This document shows, one piece after another, positions 58,914 through 64,000 of a stretch of 64,000 nucleotides of DNA. The stretch is from contig JAHBMJ010005733.1 of NCBI GenBank assembly GCA_018398765.1, forward strand, positions 1-64,000. Reading direction: 5' to 3'. How positions within the stretch are numbered: the first letter of the stretch is position 1; every line of letters begins with the position of its first letter. The stretch comes from Chromera velia (taxonomy: Eukaryota; Sar; Chromeraceae). The notes beneath the pieces were generated by a model, which was not told the origin of the DNA, made no database searches, and worked only from the letters and a program-made list of their open reading frames with translations. Position numbers and translations under genes: made by a program.

Positions 58914-61280
58914 TGAGTAAAAAGATTGGACACCGTGCCCTCCACACAAGAAAGCAGGAAAGAGCGAAGAGGGCGCAGTCTAGGTGCGTCAGTCACCCCA
59001 TAAACAGATGTTTCTCCTCTTCTCCTTCTCACCATGAGTATGCGAATCTTCTCGATAAGACAGCTCCACTCTTTGACCCCCTTGACATACCAATCCTTTC
59101 AGCCCCTCCTCTTTCCTCCCTTTTGCATCACTCCCTTTTTTCATAATCTCCTGACGCCAGCTTTTCTGCCTTGACTCCTCTGAAAACCCCTCCACTCACT
59201 TCTTCCTCCCTCACTTTTTCTGATAACCTGACCACTCACACGCCTGCTCCCTGTGCTGGGCTTGCGGCCCCTTTGCTCCCTTTGCCTGCAGGCGCATCTC
59301 TACCCACTGGGGTGGTGTGCAGAAACAGATGGTCTGTGCTGGGGTAGGAAGAAGAAGAAGATAGGAGCACCAACGTGAATAGCTAGTCCACTCAGTCTTC
59401 TCCTCGCGTTTTTCTCCATCCATCGTCTCTCCCCCCTGGGGCCACTTAGCTCCTTCCCTCCCACATGGGGCTCTCATCCAGTTTGGAATGGCTTGCCTTA
59501 TCTCCTTTTCCCTCTTTTTCCCCATTCTCAATCCAGACTGAGTCAAGGAATGCATTCCACTCTCCTCTGTGATTCCTCTCCCTGGCTTCATCCTGATGAG
59601 TGGTTGGGACGGTCTGGGGTTTAAAAGCGTTCAAAAGTGAGATGACAAGGAAAAAGGCAGCGAGGAGGAACAGACAGGTAAAAGACAGAAAAAAAGAAGT
59701 AAGAAGAGAATTGAGAAGGGCACAGGGATAGGTAATTTCTGACGGTGCACTAAATACAAAATGTTTCAAATTGGCTTCCCCCTCCCACTTTTCCTCCCCT
59801 CCTCTCTCTCAATCTGGCCTGGGTCCTTTCCCTACTGTCTCTTGTTCGTCTTCAGATTTGTGTTCTTTTCCTTCCCCCACCACACCCTCTCCAACTCGCT
59901 CTCTCCCGCTTCTTCCCCCCCCCCCTATGTACCGTATGTGTTTGCTGAATGACACATCCTTTCCATGTGTTCCTCTATGCCTCTCTCTCCCTGTTGCCTC
60001 TCAGTTCGCTTTTGGTCGGTCCTTATCTGTTATTCCTCCCCCTTCTTTTGTATTCATAGATTCTTGTCTTGGTCCCCAACCTTCTGCTCGCCTCCATTGC
60101 TTTCCCCTTCCCCATCTCATTTTCTTCCCCCCCTGCCACCTCCCCCTCTGCCTCCTTCCCCGGAGGCTCCTCGTCCGCGCCCTGAACCTCCTCCTCCTCC
60201 TCCTCCTCGGATTTATGGTATGTATATTTCTTCTTGTGTTGATGGTGTGGACTCTTTCCTTCCTCTGCCTGTTGACTGGGAAGGAGGATACATAAACGGA
60301 GGAAAGAAAACAAACAGGCAGGCCTCTTTTCGCACTCTTTTCCTACTTTTGTACCTGCTCCCTCGATCCTTACCTCCACCTTCTTCAACTCGCTCTTCTT
60401 CGTACTCCGCCCCCAGTTCTGGTATAAGAAAAGAAGGGGAAGCTAAGGAACGGGAAAAGGGGGGTGGTGAGAGGCCAGGAGTTCTCCTTCACATGCTTTT
60501 CCCTTCCTTTCTCCTTCTTCCTTTTTCTGTTCAGTCTTCCCTTCCACTCTCTCGAACAAGCCACCGCCTCTCAACTTTGCTGTTCCTGCTCCTTCTCCAC
60601 CTGTCTCACTTCCATTTCCCCTCACTCTACCTCTAGTAGTACCCCCTCCTTTTTGCTCCTCCCTGTCCTCTCTACCTGTTGTTCAAGCGGCCTGCAGACC
60701 AAGTTACGGTGTTCCTCATGGTGCTTCTTTCTTCTCTTCTACGCTCTTCAGCTTCCTCTCTCCCTCTCCCTCCGCCCATCTGTTCTTGTTCTGCTTTTTC
60801 CTTCCTACCCCCCGCGCAGAAAGAATGTGGAAAGGGGGAGTAGCAGTCGAACAGGCAGGCCTCAGGTAGCAAATTGAGGGATGGAGAGAAAAGTAAAGGA
60901 AGAGGGAGATATGATGCAAAGGAGAGAAATGAAAAGGGAGAAAAAGGTAAGGAAAAGCCCGATATTGTCAAGCAGGGCTGCAACAGACGGGAGGGGAATC
61001 ATGAAGGGAGATGTTATAACTGCAAGGCCTCAGCAGGTGAATGTCATCTGTCAGAAAGAGAACGCCGTAGGAGGAGACGTGAGCGTGACTTTCTATCCTT
61101 ACCCTCCCCGTCTTCCTCTTCTTGTGTCTCTGATTCTTCCTTCTCCTCTTCTAAATCTTTTGATGACAGGGATGAGGAGGACCGAGCCCTCATTCATGGA
61201 GGCTCATGCTCTTCTACAAGAATTCGTGCAGTGAGGAGGGGTAAGGGGATAAAGAGAAAGTATGAGATCTGAAGAAATGG
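58914..61280 (+). pseudogene. Low-complexity, stop-ridden region upstream of LINE EN-RT
   Basis: Plus-strand frames begin with MSKKIGHRALHTRKQERAKR at 58913, then Pro/Ser-rich stretches with stops. They end near 60990-61050 with CNRREGNHEGRCYNCKASAG, a Cys/His-rich basic piece reminiscent of a zinc knuckle but with irregular spacing. Position before an endonuclease-RT region suggests the decayed 5' part of the LINE. Strong T/C bias makes most frames uninformative. Confidence 0.35.
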
Positions 61281-61389
61281 TACACGTGACTTTGCTTAGG
61301 TAAAGGCAGAAAAGCTTATGGTCTGCCTCTTTTGGGCTACACGCAGAGCAGCTAATGGTCTCGCAAGGAGGAGAGAGTAACACTTGCAT

Positions 61390-61479
61390 CATGCGTCTTC
61401 TTCTTCGTCTTCCTCTTCTTCTTCTTCTTCTTCTTCTTCTTCTTCTTCTTCTTCTTTTTCTTCTTCTTCCTCTTCTTCT

Positions 61480-61511
<32 letters not shown>

Positions 61512-61579
61512 TTCTTTTTCTTCTTCTTCTTCTTCTGCTGCTGCTGCTGCTGCTGCTACTGCTTCTGCTTCTGCTTCTG

Positions 61580-61610
<31 letters not shown>

Positions 61611-61612
61611 TC
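61390..61612 (+). repeat. TTC / CTG trinucleotide array
   Basis: A long (TTC)n array with an internal CTG and CTTCTG block. It gives poly-Ser, poly-Leu and poly-Phe frames that should not be taken as protein. Confidence 0.9.
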
Positions 61613-61779
61613 CTGATCTTGAGGACTCACATCTGGTAGCGCTTTTTCATGAGTTGTTTGAGGAATTGGGGGCTTCTTCCACTTCTTTTTCTTCTTCATC
61701 TCCTTCTCCGGTGGAATCTCCGCTTTTTCTTTCTTCCCTCTCACCTGCTTTGCTTCCCCCTCCCACCGACTCGGAGTAC

Positions 61780-64000
61780 ACGTCAGTAAGGAACAAGAAA
61801 ATAGCGGTGGGAGGTAGAGAGCTTTCGATCCTGACGGTGAATAGAGGAAGTCTTGTCTCCCGAATCTCTGACAGAACGCTCAACTCCTGGCTTATCAGAC
61901 TTTCTCTCATATAGAAGGCAAACATCGTGGTTTTAATGGAGACACACATCCCCACACAGCCTGTTAAAACCTCCACACACACAAGTAAAAACTTCAGTCA
62001 CCGAGAGTGGTTGAGAAAGAAGGCAGAGCTGGAGTCTTTGGAGGCAGCTAAAGTAAAAGATGTAAATACAGGGGGGGTCTGCATTCTCGTACATAAAAGT
62101 CTCTTGAACGACGTGTTTTAAAACCCTCCTGAGACCTGGTTGGGCCGAGTATGGTACACCTATCAGTTCAAGTGTCTCTTCAAAAGGAAAGGGGTCAAAG
62201 TGATATGTGCAAGCTCCATGTGTTCGGCTTGTATCTTCTTAGAGAAAACTTGAGTGCAAGAAAAAAAGACAGGCGTGCCCTTAAGACAGAACAGAATGGT
62301 ATAATCGATGCTGTCTGCCAAGTTTTCCTCAATGAACTCAGAATCGTTACTGGGGATTTCAATGGGCACCTGGGGGAAAGGGTGCCGTAAGGCATCACGT
62401 GGGATTGAAAGTTAGAGCTGGTGGGAAAAGAAGAGGAAGAAGTGATTAAAGGGCTCTCAAGATCGTCTGAATGTAGTAGCAAAAGAATTGGGCCAAATGA
62501 ACAAGGTAAGTGGGTACTTTCATTTTGTGAAAAATCGAATCTATTGCCAATCTATGGTCTTTCCCTTTGTTGTAAAAAAGAAAACGTGAACGTATCTTTC
62601 CCAGGTCCATACACTTACTTTTCTGGGGAACACACGACCGCTATTGATTTCTTCCTGGTTGATCCATCCTTCTTGAAGGCCTGGAGCTCCTTCGAAGTCC
62701 AAAGGGACACTGACTTCGCCCCTCAGCACTCTTCTGTCTCTTTTTCTTTTTTCCTTGATTCTTCTTTGTCTGACTCCTCCCCCTCTTCCCCCAACGTTTC
62801 CCATGAAGAAGAAATAAGGATGAACTCTCTCCCCCCGCTTCTGAAGGTAAACAGGGTGGATCCCATATCTGATGAAGAGCTCGCACCTCTGGCGTCAGCG
62901 CTTAAGCAATTCACTGAAAAGTCTACCCTGGTTTATGGGAATCTGGCCTTTCAGCGCTACAGGAAATGAACCTGTTGCTTGAATCGCTTCCGTTTATTAC
63001 TTTTTCTCCACCCCCCCCTCCCCCCAAACCCCCCCCTCCTCCCGAACCTCCTCCTCCTGCTTCCTCTCTTTCCCCTACGGGTCCCTCTTATGAAAAGGTC
63101 TATCTCCTAGAACAGCTTGAAAGGTTAGGCCAAACCTGGGAGGAAATTTTGGCCGCCAGCAAGGTTGGGGAGTCTAAGGATGCGGCGAAGGCTAGAAAAA
63201 GAAAGAAAAGGCAGGCCTCAGCCAGATAACCGTGGTAGGACGATGATTGTGCAGTGATGAAGTTAAAGGTAAGAGAGGCAGAAAGACAGACAAAAGACGT
63301 ACCAAACCGCTCGCATCCGGCTTACAAAGAACTACTCAAGGTAAGAAGACAGCAAAACGAAGGAAACATCAGCAAGCTCTAGCAGTATGGCTAGCAAGAG
63401 AGGCAGCATACAAACCAGCAAAGATCTGGCAATGGTGCAGGAAGTCTAAAAGCGAGGGAAATAGGGGGGTAAAACCGTCTGCTGATTCTTTTTTTCGTTT
63501 CTGGGCCCGTGTGTTTAAGGGAGATAGTCTCTCCCCCGCCCCTACTGGCCCTGTGTTCCCCCCTCCTTCTTCCCCCACTTTTTCTCTGCATATGGAATAG
63601 ATATGAATAAGGCTGCCGGTCTTGATGGAATCGCCCCTGAACATCTCGTTCTTTGCTTCAAATACTCAACCCTTTCTCGCTTTCTGCTCTTTGTCTTCTT
63701 TAATTTGTTTCATTCTTTTTCCTTTTAGCCGTGAAGATGGAATGTCCTGAGGATTGCTCCAGTACCAAAGGGTCCCCCTTTCCTTGATTGCAATGAATGG
63801 AGGCCCATTCATATTGTTGGTCTTCTGGATAAGGTTTTTGCTCTTCTTATGGACGTCCACCTTCGTAAAGAGACGAGGATCGATGAGAGATAGTTAGGCT
63901 TCAGGAGGGGCGTGGGGACATAGGAAGCGTTTGCATCCCTCTCTTCTCTCATTTTTTAGTCTAAACACAAAAAGCAACCCCTCATCACAGCATTTGTAGA
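61780..64000 (+). mobile_element. Decayed LINE: apurinic endonuclease and start of reverse transcriptase, cut by window end
   Basis: Plus-strand pieces in shifting frames carry the endonuclease-phosphatase motifs in order: VVLMETHIP (catalytic Glu), GGVCILVHKSL, VTGDFNGHLGE, TYFSGEHTTAIDFFLVD and APQHSSVSF. RT pieces follow: MNKAAGLDGIAPEHLV near 63604, then RPIHIVGLLDKVFALLMD, IDER-stop-LGFRRGVGT-stop-EAF. This last part aligns with DER-Q-LGFRQGVGI-R-EAF of the intact 39-41 kb copy, so two codons there have become TAG. Frameshifts, in-frame stops and the truncated window edge make it a pseudogene here. Confidence 0.75.

Noticed and set aside
61355-61639. Poly-Leu, poly-Ser and poly-Phe frames
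   Set aside because: Translations of a (TTC)n array. All frames stay open regardless of coding.

Overview
The window is nuclear DNA of an intron-rich eukaryotic microbe. GT-AG introns, symmetrical phase-1 EGF exons, GT/CA and tetranucleotide microsatellites inside introns, non-LTR retrotransposon remains, many TGCATGCA palindromes and two assembly gaps (37187-37503, 50508-50532) all point that way. An alveolate, perhaps a chromerid alga such as Chromera, is my best guess. This rests on overall style and protein character, not on a marker gene. About 23 of the 55 splice donors I placed read GTC (GTCAGT, GTCGGT, GTCTGT) rather than GTA or GTG.

Layout. 1-6.4 kb: repeat-rich, with two MITE- or foldback-like elements, a hairpin and one doubtful minus-strand gene with Q-rich repeats. 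6.6-9.9 kb (+): a five-exon secreted Receptor-L-domain-like protein. 10-12 kb: AT-rich, with another MITE candidate. 12.1-13.5 kb (-) and 14.3-16.3 kb (+): two divergent intronless genes, one a protein with a repeated D-F-D-K-type motif, the other a polytopic membrane protein. 16.3-18.5 kb: AT-rich, no gene. 18.5-34.2 kb (-): one very large gene, reconstructed here as 30 exons and about 2,100 residues. It has a signal peptide, RCC1-like repeats, twelve EGF modules, a GAIN/GPS-like region and several membrane segments, with a long Ser-rich cytoplasmic stretch and an acidic tail. 35.4-38.8 kb (+): a Utp12-domain protein of the UTP5/WDR43 type with an acidic tail but no WD40 repeats. 39.2-41.3 kb (-): a 5'-truncated LINE with an open reverse transcriptase frame. 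41.9-43.3 kb (-): mitochondrial branched-chain aminotransferase, intronless. 43.9-50.8 kb (+): a 17-exon ER membrane protein disulfide isomerase with three thioredoxin domains. 51.3-51.8 kb (-): a probable retroelement 3' end. 53.0-54.5 kb (+): a protein with a C-terminal RRM. 55.5-64 kb: decayed LINE sequence of the same family as the 39-41 kb copy, running off the window end.

There is no operon logic. Neighbours are functionally unrelated, and three divergent pairs (12.1/14.3, 34.2/35.4, 43.3/43.9 kb) share intergenic promoter space. The most unusual item is the RCC1-EGF-GPS membrane receptor, which looks like an adhesion-receptor or polycystin-like architecture assembled independently in a protist. 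All exon models come from reading splice sites and matching phases by eye, without transcript data.
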